Shown piece by piece: positions 46,675 to 56,478 of a stretch of 64,000 nt of DNA. The stretch is from contig NZ_CP011509.1 of the NCBI RefSeq assembly GCF_001027285.1, positions 8,270,501 through 8,334,500 on the forward strand, given 5' to 3'. This DNA comes from Archangium gephyra. Its GTDB lineage: Bacteria; Myxococcota; Myxococcia; Myxococcales; Myxococcaceae. Position numbers and translations under genes: made by a program. The stretch's first letter is position 1. Each line of letters starts with the position of its first letter. The notes beneath the pieces are model-generated. The model saw nothing but the letters and a program-made list of their open reading frames with translations, was not told where the DNA came from and made no database searches.

Positions 46675-46932
46675 TCGGACTCTCTCCTCCGCTTTCGGGC
46701 ATGACCCGGTTTCAATACCAACCAGACAAGCCCAACCAATGTACCGGTTGCTCTTGATTCTCGGTAAGCAGAAAAGGCTGTGAAGGCAGATGTGTGCCAT
46801 CTGATTGCCAACATCAAATGATGGCAATGACAGACTTGTTCCACCGGGGTGTAGAGGCTGAGCCGTGCTGGCACCGCAGGTGCGAGAAGCCCGCAGAGAG
46901 AACGACGTGACCCGACGCCGTCCAAATGCGAA
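46675..46932. promoter_or_regulatory. Upstream region of paralogue A
   Basis: About 260 bases without a gene between the terminator of paralogue B and the start of paralogue A. It is AT-richer than the coding DNA (for example around 46735-46850) and should hold the paralogue A promoter. No specific promoter motif could be fixed. Confidence 0.4.
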
Positions 46933-46963
46933 GGGCCCGGGACCGATTACCGGTCCCGAGCCC
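46933..46963 (-). terminator. Terminator of paralogue B
   Basis: GGGCCCGGGACC (46933-46944) and GGTCCCGAGCCC (46952-46963) form a 12-base-pair stem with a 7-base loop, the single imperfect pair being a wobble. It lies 35 bases after the stop of the 46999 gene. It closely resembles the terminator at 43202-43238, so the duplication that made the two genes included the terminator. Confidence 0.6.
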
Positions 46964-46998
46964 CACGCGACTTCACCCGAACTTCACCCGATGACGGA

Positions 46999-49900
46999 CT
47001 ACTTGCAGAGCGCGCTGCCCTCGGTGGTCCCGGCCGGGCAGCCCTCGCCGACGCAGAACTTCACACCGCTGTCCACCGCGCCGCGGCCGGACTGGTCGTG
47101 CGGCACGTAGACGCGGCAGCTGCTCTGGGTGGAGACGCCGGCGTCGTTCGTGACGACGTAATGCAGGGTGTAGACGCGGCCATCACCCGTGCCCTCGCGC
47201 TCGGAGCGGAGCTTCACGGACGTGGGGCTCAGGATGACCATGTCATCGCAGGTCCGGCCGTCACCGTTGCCGTTGTCGTCCTCCACCTCGTCCGAGCTGA
47301 CGCGGAGGATGCGGCCGTACTTCTCCAGGGGGAGGGGCTTGCCGCAGGCATCCGTCGCGGGCGCCGCGCACTCGGAGAGGAGCAGGGGCGCGTACTCGTA
47401 CTTGTGGTTGGGAGACCAGAGCTCCGCACCCAGCTCCGCGCCCGGAGTCGGCGGAGTGGAGGAACTGCCGCCGCTCACCTGGACGGAGAAGCCGCACGAG
47501 GCCGTGTTGCCGAACGCATCCGTGGCCGAGCAGCTCACCGGGGTGGTGCCCACCGGGAACTCGGAGCCGGAGGCGTGCGAGCAGGTGACAGCCACCTCGC
47601 CGCAGTTGTCCGTGGCCGAGACCGAGAAGCTGGCCGTGGAGCCACCCGTGCTGCACGTGTTCACGACCACCGGGGCGGTGGGGCAGCTGATCACCGGCGG
47701 CGTGGTGTCACCGGTCACCTTCACGCTGAAGCCGCAGGAGGCCGTGTTGCCAGCGTCATCCTTGGCGGAGCAGGTAACGGCCGTCTCGCCCACCGGGAAG
47801 GTGGAGCCCGAGGCATACGAGCACGACAGGGTGGCCGGACCGCAGGTATCCGTGGCCGAGGCCGCGAAGGTGGCCGGGGCACCAGCGGGCGAGCACGTCT
47901 CGAGCACCTGCGAGGCCGGGCAGCTGACGGTGGGCTTCGAGTTGTCCACCACGGTGACATGGCCCACGCACTGGTCGCTCGCCTCACCATCCGAGGCCGT
48001 CAGCGTGACGGGGTGCGTGCCCAGGGGCAGCGAGGTGTAGGGCACCTCGGTGATGGACAGCGGCGACGGCCCGTTGTCCGGGTCATAGCTGCCGTTGTTC
48101 ACGCTCGCGCTGCCCGTGCAGTATACGTCGGCATTGACCGTGACATCGCGGCACAGCGCCACCGGCGGCTTGTTGGCCGGAGTCGTCGTGCACGTCAGGT
48201 TGCCCGTGGCGGAAGAGCCGTTGTTGTCCTCGCGGCACTCGGAAGTGGTGCCCTTGCCCGTGCCGTCATCGTCCACCACGGCCCACACCTCGGTGGTGCC
48301 GAAGGTGGTGGAGGCCACCACGACGGTCGCGATGGCGGAGCCACCCACCGGCAGCGCATCCGTCACCGTGGCCACGCCCAGCAGCGTGCCACCGGACGCG
48401 GGGTTGCCCTTGTAGAAGGCCACCTTCACGCCCGCCGCCACGGCCGCCTCACCCTGGTTTCGCACCCGCGCCCCCAGCACCAGCGAGCCGTAGCCGTCGC
48501 ACGACGTCGTCACGTCGGAGGCGATGAGATCCGGAGCCACGAAGGGGCTGGGGCCCTCACCGAAGTAGTTGGCCACGTTGGAGCGGAAGTTGTTGAGCTT
48601 GGGGTTGAGCCAGTTGGTCGCGGGCTGCGACGGAATCGTTCCGTCGTTGTTCACGTTCGTGATGCTGTACGCGTGCTGGTTCCAGATCTTGCGCGTCCCC
48701 GCCCACCCTTCCTTCTTGTCGTGCCACACACGCACGCCATTGAAACCCGGCGCTCCGTGGTTGTTCTCCACCGTCACGATCTCCGCCGCTCCGTCCCCGT
48801 CCACGTCCGCCACAATGGGGAACTCGTGCGTGGTGCCGGAGCTGTGCGCCGTCTCCCAGCGCAGCACTCCCGTCACCCCGTCGAAGATGCGCAGCTTCAG
48901 CTCGTCCGCGTAGATGACCTCCAGCCGCCCGTCATCCTCGAAGTCGAACGTCGTCGACGTCGTCTTTCCCGAGCTGTACTCCTGGATGGGGAACGTCCAC
49001 TTCACCGTCCCGTCCGCCCCATACACCGTGTAGTTCCAGTCTCCCGCCAGGCCTATCTCCAGCTGCCCGTCCCCATCGAAGTCTCCGAGGTTGGGCGCTC
49101 CGCCGTGGCCCGCCTTGTCATGCAGCGGCAGGTCCGTGCCCGTCAGGTGCACCTCGCGCGTCCACAGCAGCGCGCAGTTGTCGTCCAGCAGGCTCACCTG
49201 GCCGTGCGTCGCCTCCAGGCCCTTGCCCACCACGACAATCTCCCCGGCCGCGTCCCCGTCGAAGTTGCCCACGGCGGCGAAGCCGTGCGGAATCTCCGTG
49301 TTGGCGCACTTGAGCGAGCCGTCGTGCCGGTAGACGGAGCGGCCATTGACCACCTCCTGCTTGCCGTCCTGGTCGAGGTCCACCGCGAAGGACACCGGGC
49401 CGGTGAACAGCGCTCCACCCATGCCGTCCGAGCCCACCCACTTCAGGGCGCCCGTGTTGGTGTAGACGCGGTTGCCGTCGAGGATCTCCACGGCACCATC
49501 GCCATCCAGGTCCGCCAGCGAGGGGCCGCCCCACTCGTTGTAGTCATTGGCGTCGGGGGACGAGCGGAACTTGAAGGTGCCGTCGTTCTCGAAGCAGATG
49601 ATGCCGCGGCCACTCTCGGGGATGCCGCAGATCTCCACGGCGCCGTCGCCGTCGATGTCACCGGCGGCGAGGCTCGCGGCCGGCTTCACGCGATGGGCCG
49701 GGTTCTCGACCGTCCACAGCTCCGCCCCGGTGCTGCCGCTGACAGCGCGGAGCACGCCGTTGGAGTTGCCGTCGTAACCGTTCTGGTAGGAGGTGTTGTA
49801 GAAGTCGCCGTCGAAGGTGCTGAAGACGATGTCCGGAGTGCCGTCCCGGTTCACGTCCACCACCACCGGCTGCATCATCACCTGCTTGTGCGTGGGGAGG

Positions 49901-50133
49901 ACCGGGCTGCCCGTCCAGGCCCACTGCAACTCCGGCTCGAAGTTGGCCGTGAACGGCGGCTTCACCTCACACCGCTCCGCCAGGTTCCCCGAGCCGCGAG
50001 CGGCGGGCTGCTGCTGCGAGTCCGTGGTGTTGCACGCGCTCCCCGTGGCCAGCGTCACCAACGCCACGAAGAACCGCCCACGACCCTGCCCCCTCCACCG
50101 CGCGAAACCCTGCGTGCCGCGCTTGAGCTTCAT
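46999..50133 (-). CDS. Large FG-GAP/CARDB/HYR lipoprotein (paralogue B)
   Basis: 1044 residues from ATG 50133; lipoprotein signal FVALVTLATGSACNTTDSQQ (lipobox TGSA-C). Domain order is the same as in paralogue A: FG-GAP propeller, CARDB, PKD-like and HYR repeats. It lacks the Asp/Gly/His-rich insert and has a different last HYR domain (PVVVNTCSTGGSTASFSVSA). From SGKLAERCEVKPP-like sequence through the HYR start, the two proteins and their DNA are almost identical, showing a recent tandem duplication or gene conversion. The C-terminal domain, ending VGEGCPAGTTEGSALCK, is similar but more diverged. Confidence 0.88.
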   Translation of the reverse strand: MKLKRGTQGFARWRGQGRGRFFVALVTLATGSACNTTDSQQQPAARGSGNLAERCEVKPPFTANFEPELQWAWTGSPVLPTHKQVMMQPVVVDVNRDGTPDIVFSTFDGDFYNTSYQNGYDGNSNGVLRAVSGSTGAELWTVENPAHRVKPAASLAAGDIDGDGAVEICGIPESGRGIICFENDGTFKFRSSPDANDYNEWGGPSLADLDGDGAVEILDGNRVYTNTGALKWVGSDGMGGALFTGPVSFAVDLDQDGKQEVVNGRSVYRHDGSLKCANTEIPHGFAAVGNFDGDAAGEIVVVGKGLEATHGQVSLLDDNCALLWTREVHLTGTDLPLHDKAGHGGAPNLGDFDGDGQLEIGLAGDWNYTVYGADGTVKWTFPIQEYSSGKTTSTTFDFEDDGRLEVIYADELKLRIFDGVTGVLRWETAHSSGTTHEFPIVADVDGDGAAEIVTVENNHGAPGFNGVRVWHDKKEGWAGTRKIWNQHAYSITNVNNDGTIPSQPATNWLNPKLNNFRSNVANYFGEGPSPFVAPDLIASDVTTSCDGYGSLVLGARVRNQGEAAVAAGVKVAFYKGNPASGGTLLGVATVTDALPVGGSAIATVVVASTTFGTTEVWAVVDDDGTGKGTTSECREDNNGSSATGNLTCTTTPANKPPVALCRDVTVNADVYCTGSASVNNGSYDPDNGPSPLSITEVPYTSLPLGTHPVTLTASDGEASDQCVGHVTVVDNSKPTVSCPASQVLETCSPAGAPATFAASATDTCGPATLSCSYASGSTFPVGETAVTCSAKDDAGNTASCGFSVKVTGDTTPPVISCPTAPVVVNTCSTGGSTASFSVSATDNCGEVAVTCSHASGSEFPVGTTPVSCSATDAFGNTASCGFSVQVSGGSSSTPPTPGAELGAELWSPNHKYEYAPLLLSECAAPATDACGKPLPLEKYGRILRVSSDEVEDDNGNGDGRTCDDMVILSPTSVKLRSEREGTGDGRVYTLHYVVTNDAGVSTQSSCRVYVPHDQSGRGAVDSGVKFCVGEGCPAGTTEGSALCK

Positions 50134-50411
50134 GTCTGTCTCTCTCCTTCTGCGTCCGGGACCGGCCTGGTTCACAGCGCCATCAAGACGACTTGCACCG
50201 TGCGATGGCGGCTGGATCTCCAGGCTGGATCCCGAAAGAACCGTGAACACCGACACACGCGGAATATCACGTTATGGGCATTCATGTCCGTCAGAATTGT
50301 CCAACGAGAATGGAGAAACATGCTCTGGAGGAGCGCTTCGTCTGACAGCGGCGCAGAAAGGCAGACATTCATCGAGACAACAATTCTCAAACGCCAAGAA
50401 GACGAGACTCA

Positions 50412-50455
50412 CCGGAAAACAAAAAGCCCCAGGTTCCGGAGAACCTGAGGCCTTT
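50412..50455 (-). terminator. Rho-independent terminator of the glycine cleavage operon
   Basis: On the minus strand, AAAGGCCTCAGGTTC, a TCCG loop and GAACCTGGGGCTTTTT form a 15-base-pair stem (one wobble) running into a T-run. It starts about 30 bases after the gcvP stop. The roughly 280 bases between it and the paralogue B start (50134-50411) hold no gene and probably contain that gene's promoter. Confidence 0.85.
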
Positions 50456-50484
50456 GTCTGGGTGAAGCCTGGGGAGTCGAAGAG

Positions 50485-53382
50485 CTACGCCGCCTTGGAC
50501 GGCTCCGGGGACATGTAGTCCTCGATCGGCGGGCACGAGCACACCAGCTTGCGATCGCCCAGCACGTTGTTCAGCCGTCCCACCGACGGCCAGAACTTGT
50601 GCTCGGCCACCCACGGCGCCGGGAAGGCCGCCTGCTCACGCGAGTAGGGCCGGTTCCACTCCGGCGCCGTCATCACCCGCGCCGTGTGCGGCGCGTTCTT
50701 CAGGACGTTGTTCTCCTTGGGCGCCTTGCCCTCCTCGATCTCGCGGATCTCCCCACGGATGGCGATCAGCGCGTCGCACAGGCGATCCAGCTCCGCCTTG
50801 GACTCGCTCTCCGTCGGCTCGATCATCAGCGTGCCGGCCACCGGGAAGGACACCGTCGGCGCGTGGAAGCCGTAGTCCATCAACCGCTTGGCCACGTCCT
50901 CCACCTCGACACCCGCCGTCTTCTTCAGGTGCCGCAGGTCCACGATGCACTCGTGCGCCACCCGGCCCCGCTTGCCGCGGTACAGCACCGGGTAGTGCTC
51001 CTGCAGCCGCTCCGCCATGTAGTTGGCGTTGAGGATGGCCAGCTTCGTCGCCTTCGTCAGGCCCTCGGCGCCCATCATCGCGATGTACATCCACGAGATG
51101 ACGAGGATGCTCGCGCTGCCCCACGGCGCCGCGGACACCGCCCCGATGCCGTCGCTGCCACCGGTGGAGATGACCGAGTGCCGCGGCAGGAACTTCACCA
51201 GGTGGCTCGCCACGCAGATGGGACCCATGCCCGGGCCGCCACCGCCGTGCGGGATGCAGAACGTCTTGTGCAGGTTGATGTGGCACACGTCCGCGCCGAT
51301 GTTCGACGGCGACGTCAGCCCCACCTGGGCGTTCAGGTTGGCGCCGTCCATGTACACCTGCCCGCCGCGCTCGTGCACGATGGCGCAGATGTCCTTGATC
51401 TCCTCCTCGAACACGCCGTGCGTGGACGGGTAGGTGACCATCAGGGCGGCCAGCTTCTCCTTGTGCTCATCCGCCTTGGCGCGCAGGTCGCCCAGGTCGA
51501 TGTTGCCGCTCTCGTCGCACTTGACGACGACCACCTGGTAGCCCGCCATCACCGCGGTGGCCGGGTTGGTGCCGTGCGCGGAGGACGGAATCAGGCACAC
51601 GTTGCGGTGCCCCTGGCCCCGGTTCTGGTGGTACGCGCGGATGACCAGCAGGCCCGCGTACTCGCCCTGGCTGCCCGCGTTGGGCTGCAGCGACACGCCC
51701 GCGAAGCCGGTGATGCTCGCCAGCATCTGCTCCAGCTGATCGAACAGCACCTTGTAGCCCGCCGCCTGCGAGCTCGGCGCGAAGGGGTGCATCTTGCCGA
51801 ACTGCGGCCACGTCACCGGAATCATCTCCGCGGTGGCGTTGAGCTTCATCGTGCACGAGCCGAGCGGAATCATCGAGTGCGTGAGCGACAGGTCACGCGA
51901 CTCGAGGCGGCGGATGTACCGCAGCATCTCCGTCTCGGAGTGGTAGCTGTTGAAGACCTGGTGCGTGAGGTACGGGCTGGTGCGGCGCAGGCCCTCGGGG
52001 AGGGTGCTCTGCACGTCCTTGCCCAGCTCCTCGAGCGTGAAGCCCAGCGGCTTGCCGCCGGCGAACACGGAGAGGATGGCCTCCACGTCGGACGGACGGG
52101 TGGCCTCGTCGAGGCTCAGCCCGATGGCCCGCTCGTCGATGCGGCGGAAGTTCATCCCCTTGGCCTCGGCGGCCGAGAGGATGCCGCGGATGTGCGGGGG
52201 CGCCGTCTCCACCCGGAGGGTGTCGAAGACGTTCTCGTAGTTGGCGCCGTAGCCCAGCTTGCGCAGGCCGCGCGCCAGCAGCACCGTCAGGCCGTGCACG
52301 CGCTCGGCGATGGCCTTCAGGCCGCGGGGCCCGTGGTACACCGCGTACATGCTGGCCATGATGGCCAGCAGCACCTGCGCGGTGCAGATGTTGCTCGTGG
52401 CCTTCTCGCGGCGGATGTGCTGCTCGCGCGTCTGCAGCGCCATGCGCAGGGCGCGGCGGCCCTGGGCGTCCTCGGACACGCCGATGATGCGGCCCGGCAT
52501 GACGCGCGTGTAGGCGTTCTTCGTGGCGAAGAAGGCCGCGTGCGGACCGCCGTACCCCATGGGCACGCCGAAGCGCTGGGCGCTGCCCACCGCCACGTCC
52601 GCGCCGAACTCGCCCGGCGGCGTCAGCATCGTCAGCGCCAGCAGATCCGTGGCCACGATGAAGAGGCCGTTGGCCGCGTGCACCTTCTCACCGAAGGCAC
52701 GGTAGTCGTGCACCACGCCGTCCGTGGCCGGGTACTGCACCAGCGCGCCGAAGTACTTCTTGGCGCCCAGGTCCACCGTGCGGTGGTCACCCACCACCAC
52801 CTCGACGCCCAGCGGCTGGGCGCGGGTGCGCACCACGTCGATCGTCTGCGGGTGGCAGGCCTCGGAGACGAAGAAGACGCCGCCGCTCTCGTCACCCTTG
52901 ATGTGCATCGCCAGGGCCATGGCCTCGGCGGCCGCGGTGCCCTCGTCGAGCAGCGAGGCGTTGGCCACCTCCAGGCCGGTGAGGTCCATCACCATCGTCT
53001 GGAAGTTGAGCAGCGCCTCCAGGCGGCCCTGGGCGATCTCCGCCTGGTAGGGCGTGTACTGGGTGTACCAGCCCGGGTTCTGCAGGATGTTGCGGAGGAT
53101 GACGTGCGGGGTCTGGGTGTCGTAGTAGCCCATCCCGATGAAGGAGCGCAGCAGCTGGTTCTTCGCCGCGATGGCCTCCAGCACCGCGAGCGCGTCGTGC
53201 TCCGAGTGGGCCACCGCCATCTTCAGCGGCTCCTTCGAGCGGATGGCAGCGGGGACCGTCTGATCGATGAGCTCGTCCAGCGAGCCCACGCCCAGGGTCT
53301 TCAGCATCCCGTGCAGTTCCTTCTCATCCGGGCCGATGTGCCGGTCAGAGAACGATTCCTGGTATTTCCAGTTCAAGGACAT
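50485..53382 (-). CDS. gcvP: Glycine dehydrogenase (decarboxylating), P protein
   Basis: 965 residues, the usual length for the fused P protein. It decarboxylates glycine and passes the methylamine to lipoyl GcvH. The N-terminus is [20 protein letters not shown]. The PLP lysine lies in [20 protein letters not shown], preceded by [20 protein letters not shown]. The glycine-rich loop and [20 protein letters not shown] are also typical. Last gene of the gcvT-gcvH-gcvP operon, 83 bases after gcvH and followed by a strong terminator. Confidence 0.97.
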   Translation of the reverse strand: MSLNWKYQESFSDRHIGPDEKELHGMLKTLGVGSLDELIDQTVPAAIRSKEPLKMAVAHSEHDALAVLEAIAAKNQLLRSFIGMGYYDTQTPHVILRNILQNPGWYTQYTPYQAEIAQGRLEALLNFQTMVMDLTGLEVANASLLDEGTAAAEAMALAMHIKGDESGGVFFVSEACHPQTIDVVRTRAQPLGVEVVVGDHRTVDLGAKKYFGALVQYPATDGVVHDYRAFGEKVHAANGLFIVATDLLALTMLTPPGEFGADVAVGSAQRFGVPMGYGGPHAAFFATKNAYTRVMPGRIIGVSEDAQGRRALRMALQTREQHIRREKATSNICTAQVLLAIMASMYAVYHGPRGLKAIAERVHGLTVLLARGLRKLGYGANYENVFDTLRVETAPPHIRGILSAAEAKGMNFRRIDERAIGLSLDEATRPSDVEAILSVFAGGKPLGFTLEELGKDVQSTLPEGLRRTSPYLTHQVFNSYHSETEMLRYIRRLESRDLSLTHSMIPLGSCTMKLNATAEMIPVTWPQFGKMHPFAPSSQAAGYKVLFDQLEQMLASITGFAGVSLQPNAGSQGEYAGLLVIRAYHQNRGQGHRNVCLIPSSAHGTNPATAVMAGYQVVVVKCDESGNIDLGDLRAKADEHKEKLAALMVTYPSTHGVFEEEIKDICAIVHERGGQVYMDGANLNAQVGLTSPSNIGADVCHINLHKTFCIPHGGGGPGMGPICVASHLVKFLPRHSVISTGGSDGIGAVSAAPWGSASILVISWMYIAMMGAEGLTKATKLAILNANYMAERLQEHYPVLYRGKRGRVAHECIVDLRHLKKTAGVEVEDVAKRLMDYGFHAPTVSFPVAGTLMIEPTESESKAELDRLCDALIAIRGEIREIEEGKAPKENNVLKNAPHTARVMTAPEWNRPYSREQAAFPAPWVAEHKFWPSVGRLNNVLGDRKLVCSCPPIEDYMSPEPSKAA

Positions 53383-53465
53383 AGTTCGAGCACTCGCAGT
53401 GCGGGTGTGACGAAAAGACCCAGGTAACACCCAGGCCTCTCGCGTTCATTCAGACCCGGGGGACT

Positions 53466-53855
53466 TCAGGAATTCTTGAGCAGGTCCCCGTACGCGGAGG
53501 CGTCCATGAGGCTGGCCAGCTCCTTGGTGTCCGAGGGCTCGAGCTCGATGATCCACCCCGCTCCGTAGGGGTCCGAGTTGATGGTCTGGGGGTCGTTGGA
53601 GAGGGCGTCGTTCACCTTCACCACCTTGCCGGAGAGCGGGGAGTAGAGCTCCGACACGGCCTTGGTGGACTCGATGACGCCGAACTGCTTGCCGGAGGTG
53701 ACGGTGGCGCCCACCTTGGGCAGCTCCACGAACACCACGTCACCGAGCGCCTCCACCGCGTGCTGGGTGACACCCACCACCACACGGTTGCCCTCGCTGC
53801 GGGCCCACTCGTGCTCCTTCGTGTACTTCAGGTTCTGCGGAATGTTGCCGGCCAT
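53466..53855 (-). CDS. gcvH: Glycine cleavage system H protein
   Basis: A 129-residue lipoyl carrier that shuttles the aminomethyl group between P, T and L proteins. The lipoyl lysine is in GVIESTKAVSELYSPLSGKV. The N-terminus MAGNIPQNLKYTKEHEWARS and the end YGAGWIIELEPSDTKELASL are characteristic. It starts 43 bases after gcvT in the same operon. Confidence 0.97.
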   Translation of the reverse strand: MAGNIPQNLKYTKEHEWARSEGNRVVVGVTQHAVEALGDVVFVELPKVGATVTSGKQFGVIESTKAVSELYSPLSGKVVKVNDALSNDPQTINSDPYGAGWIIELEPSDTKELASLMDASAYGDLLKNS

Positions 53856-53898
53856 GTCCGTGCTCCTCGGGTAGGGCTGCTCAGGGCTGGAGACTGCG

Positions 53899-54984
53899 TC
53901 AGGACTTCTTCAAGAAGGGGGTCTTCACCACGACGGCGGACACCGGACGGCCACGGATCTCCACGTCGAAGGTCGAGCCCTCGGCCGCCAGCTCGGTGGG
54001 CACGTAGCCGATGCCGATGGGCTTCTTCACCGAGGGGCCCATGGTGCCGCTGGTCACCTCGCCCACCCGCTGCCCGTCCTTGAGGATGGGGTAGCCGTGG
54101 CGGGGGATGCCGGAGCCGGTCAGCTCGAAGCCCACCAGCTTGCGCTTCACGCCCTCGGCCTTCTGCTTCGCCAGCACGTCGCGGCCGATGAAGCCGCCCG
54201 CCTTGTCCAGCTTGCAGATCCACCCCAGCCCGGCCTCCAGGGCCGTGTGGTGGTCGTCGATGTCGTTGCCGTAGAGCGCGTACTTCATCTCCGTGCGCAG
54301 GCTGTCGCGGGCGCCGAGGCCGCAGGGCTTCACGCCGTCCTGCTGGCCCTCCTCGAGGAGCGCCTCCCACAGCTTCTCCGCGTCGCCGGGCGCGCAGTAC
54401 AGCTCGAAGCCATCCTCGCCGGTGTAGCCCGTGCGCGAGATGATGCACTGCACGCCGGCCACCGGGCCCTCGGTGAAGCGGTAGGTGCTCACCTTGGAGA
54501 GGTCCGCCGGGGTCATCCGCTGCACCAGGCCCACGGCCTTGGGGCCCTGCACGGCGATCTGCGCGTAGTCGTCGCTGCGGTCCACCGGCTTCACGCCCTG
54601 GGCGTGCGCCTTCATCCAGGCGAAGTCCTTGTCCTTGTTGGACGCGTTGACGACGATGAGGATCCGCTCGGCCGAGAAGCGGTAGGCCACCACGTCATCC
54701 ACGAAGCCACCCTGCTCATTGAGCAGCCCGGCGTAGACGGCCTGGCCGTCCGCGCACTTGGAGAGATCGTTGGTGATGAGCTTGTTGGCCGTCTCGAGCG
54801 CACCCGGGCCGGAGAACTCGATCTCCCCCATGTGCGAGACGTCGAAGAGACCGACGGCATTGCGAACGGCCTCGTGCTCGGCGATGACGGAGGTGTATTG
54901 CACCGGCATGTCCCAACCGACGAAATCCACCATCCTGCCGCCCAGCCTGCGATGGGCCTCGTTGAGGGGCGTACGCCGGGACAT
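53899..54984 (-). CDS. gcvT: Glycine cleavage system T protein (aminomethyltransferase)
   Basis: 361 residues; transfers the methylene group to tetrahydrofolate and releases ammonia. It begins MSRRTPLNEAHRRLGGRMVD, with the family motifs GWDMPVQYTSVIAEHEAVRN, GLFDVSHMGEIEFSGPGALE, and SRTGYTGEDGFELYCAPGDA plus GLGARDSLRTEMKYALYGND. AGGAGAG precedes the ATG. First gene of the operon, divergent from metF. No gene for the L protein (dihydrolipoamide dehydrogenase) is in the window. Confidence 0.97.
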   Translation of the reverse strand: MSRRTPLNEAHRRLGGRMVDFVGWDMPVQYTSVIAEHEAVRNAVGLFDVSHMGEIEFSGPGALETANKLITNDLSKCADGQAVYAGLLNEQGGFVDDVVAYRFSAERILIVVNASNKDKDFAWMKAHAQGVKPVDRSDDYAQIAVQGPKAVGLVQRMTPADLSKVSTYRFTEGPVAGVQCIISRTGYTGEDGFELYCAPGDAEKLWEALLEEGQQDGVKPCGLGARDSLRTEMKYALYGNDIDDHHTALEAGLGWICKLDKAGGFIGRDVLAKQKAEGVKRKLVGFELTGSGIPRHGYPILKDGQRVGEVTSGTMGPSVKKPIGIGYVPTELAAEGSTFDVEIRGRPVSAVVVKTPFLKKS

Positions 54985-55015
54985 GTTCTTCTCTCCTGAG
55001 GGGGGTGAAAAAACG

Positions 55016-55049
55016 GCGCGGACTATAACCGCGCACCTCCCTCAATCAA
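55016..55049 (-). promoter_or_regulatory. Candidate gcvTHP promoter with dyad over the -10 box
   Basis: On the minus strand, TTGATT (-35, plus coordinates 55044-55049), a 16-base spacer and TATAGT (-10, 55022-55027) lie about 40 bases before gcvT. The -10 box sits in the centre of a perfect dyad, GCGCGG/CCGCGC (55016-55021 and 55029-55034). Six Ts follow the dyad in the minus direction, so the same sequence could instead act as an attenuator hairpin. MetF must also be transcribed from this 108-base gap. Confidence 0.45.
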
Positions 55050-55092
55050 GGCTCTCGGGTACCCCCCTGAAACGTTCTAGACTGCTCGCGTC

Positions 55093-55965
55093 ATGAAGAT
55101 TCGTAATCGTTTGAATCCGTCCAACCCCTGTTTCTCCTTCGAGTTCTTCCCGCCCAAGACGGACGAGGGCACGGCCAACCTGCTGAAGACGCTGGAGGAC
55201 CTGGCGCCCCTGGAGCCGGGCTTCGTGTCCGTCACCTACGGCGCGGGCGGGAGCACCCGGGACAGGACACTGGAGCTCGTCACCCGCATCAAGCGCGAGA
55301 CGGGCATCGAGGCCATGGCCCACATCACCTGCGTGGGCCACACGCCCGGCGAGCTGCGCGACGTGCTGCAGCGGCTCGAGGAGGCGAAGCTGGAGAACGT
55401 GCTGGTGCTCCGGGGAGATCCGCCCCGGGGGCAGACGGCCTTCGAGCCCGTGCCCGGGGGTTTCCGTCATGCCTCCGAGTTGGTGCGCTTCATCCGGGAG
55501 GAGGATTTCAACTTCTGCCTGGGCGGGGCGTGCTATCCGGAGGGCCACGTGGAGACGGCCTCGCGCGACGACGACCTGCGTCATCTCAAGGAAAAGGTGG
55601 ACGCGGGCCTGGACTTCGTCATCACCCAGCTCTTCTTCGACAACGCCTTCTACTTCGACTTCGTGGAGCGGGCGCGCCGCATGGGCATCAACGTCCCCAT
55701 CGTCCCGGGCATCATGCCCATCACCAACTACGAGCAGGTGCATCGCTTCACCCGCATGTGCGGGGCCACGGTGCCCATGCGCCTGGGGCTCCAGCTCGAG
55801 CGCGTGAAGGATCAGCCCGAGGCGCTGGTGCAGCTGGGGGTGGCGCACGCCACGGTGCAGTGCATGGAGCTGCTGTCGCGCGGCGTGCCGGGCATCCACT
55901 TCTACACGCTCAACAAGTCACCGGCGACGCGGATGATCGTGAGCGCCCTGAGGGCCCGCACATGA
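55093..55965 (+). CDS. metF: Methylenetetrahydrofolate reductase
   Basis: 290 residues; reduces 5,10-methylene-THF to 5-methyl-THF for methionine synthesis, using FAD. Motifs: CFSFEFFPPKTDEGTANLLK, FVSVTYGAGGSTRDRTLELV, VLVLRGDPPRG, FNFCLGGACYPEGH and DFVITQLFFDNAFYFDFVER. The end HFYTLNKSPATRMIVSALR is typical of the bacterial form. It is divergent from gcvT, which makes the methylene-THF it consumes. Its stop overlaps the next gene (ATGA). Confidence 0.96.
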   Translation: MKIRNRLNPSNPCFSFEFFPPKTDEGTANLLKTLEDLAPLEPGFVSVTYGAGGSTRDRTLELVTRIKRETGIEAMAHITCVGHTPGELRDVLQRLEEAKLENVLVLRGDPPRGQTAFEPVPGGFRHASELVRFIREEDFNFCLGGACYPEGHVETASRDDDLRHLKEKVDAGLDFVITQLFFDNAFYFDFVERARRMGINVPIVPGIMPITNYEQVHRFTRMCGATVPMRLGLQLERVKDQPEALVQLGVAHATVQCMELLSRGVPGIHFYTLNKSPATRMIVSALRART

Positions 55966-56375
55966 GTGGACCGGGATTGAACGTCCCGCGGAGCGATCCG
56001 CGGTGGCCGGCGCTGCGGCGGCTGCGCCCACCGGCCTTCATGGTGATGAACGTGGGCTTCATCACCATCGCCTATGCCCTGGTGATGGTGGCCGTGATGA
56101 AGGGGCTCCTGCCCGTCCCGGAGGATTTCGCCACCGCCCTCCGGGGGCAGACCGAGTGGGAGGCCCCGCTCAAGGTGGCCGGGGCCATCCTGGCCGGATC
56201 GCTGAGCATCGTGGGGGCGTGGAGCGCCTTCAGCCTGCAGAGGTGGGGCCTGGTGGTGGTGGGTGCGGTCGCCGCCATCACCCCTGTCACGCCCGTCTGC
56301 TTCCTGGGCTTCCCCTTCGCCCTGTGGGCCCTGTGGGTCCTGAGCATGCCCGAGGTGCGCCAGCACTTCACCTGA
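55962..56375 (+). CDS. Small integral membrane protein, unknown function
   Basis: A 137-residue protein translated from an ATG overlapping the metF stop. It has about three to four membrane helices (FMVMNVGFITIAYALVMVAV, AGAILAGSLSIVGAWSAFSL, GLVVVGAVAAITPVTPVCFL and LWALWVLSMPE). The pattern is like small membrane proteins often encoded in myxobacteria, but no family is recognised. Coupling to metF suggests shared expression only. Confidence 0.75.
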   Translation: MSGPGLNVPRSDPRWPALRRLRPPAFMVMNVGFITIAYALVMVAVMKGLLPVPEDFATALRGQTEWEAPLKVAGAILAGSLSIVGAWSAFSLQRWGLVVVGAVAAITPVTPVCFLGFPFALWALWVLSMPEVRQHFT

Positions 56376-56478
56376 AGTCCACGAGAGTTCCTGGCAATCC
56401 CCTCACAGCGGGCTTTCACTCCCGGGCTGACGGCCCTATTCTGCGCGCGCAGCCGCACAGCCCACCGGGAGTCGTTCC

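Noticed and set aside
42793-50448. Two plus-strand ORFs of over 1100 codons opposite the FG-GAP lipoproteins
   Set aside because: Both are Arg/His/Val-rich and simply mirror each other because the minus-strand genes are duplicated.
50599-53427. 942-codon plus-strand ORF opposite gcvP
   Set aside because: Antisense of a well-conserved enzyme gene, with no domain of its own.
54985-55092. Glycine riboswitch upstream of gcvT
   Set aside because: The gap to metF is only 108 bases and lacks the conserved glycine aptamer core, so a tandem glycine riboswitch does not fit.
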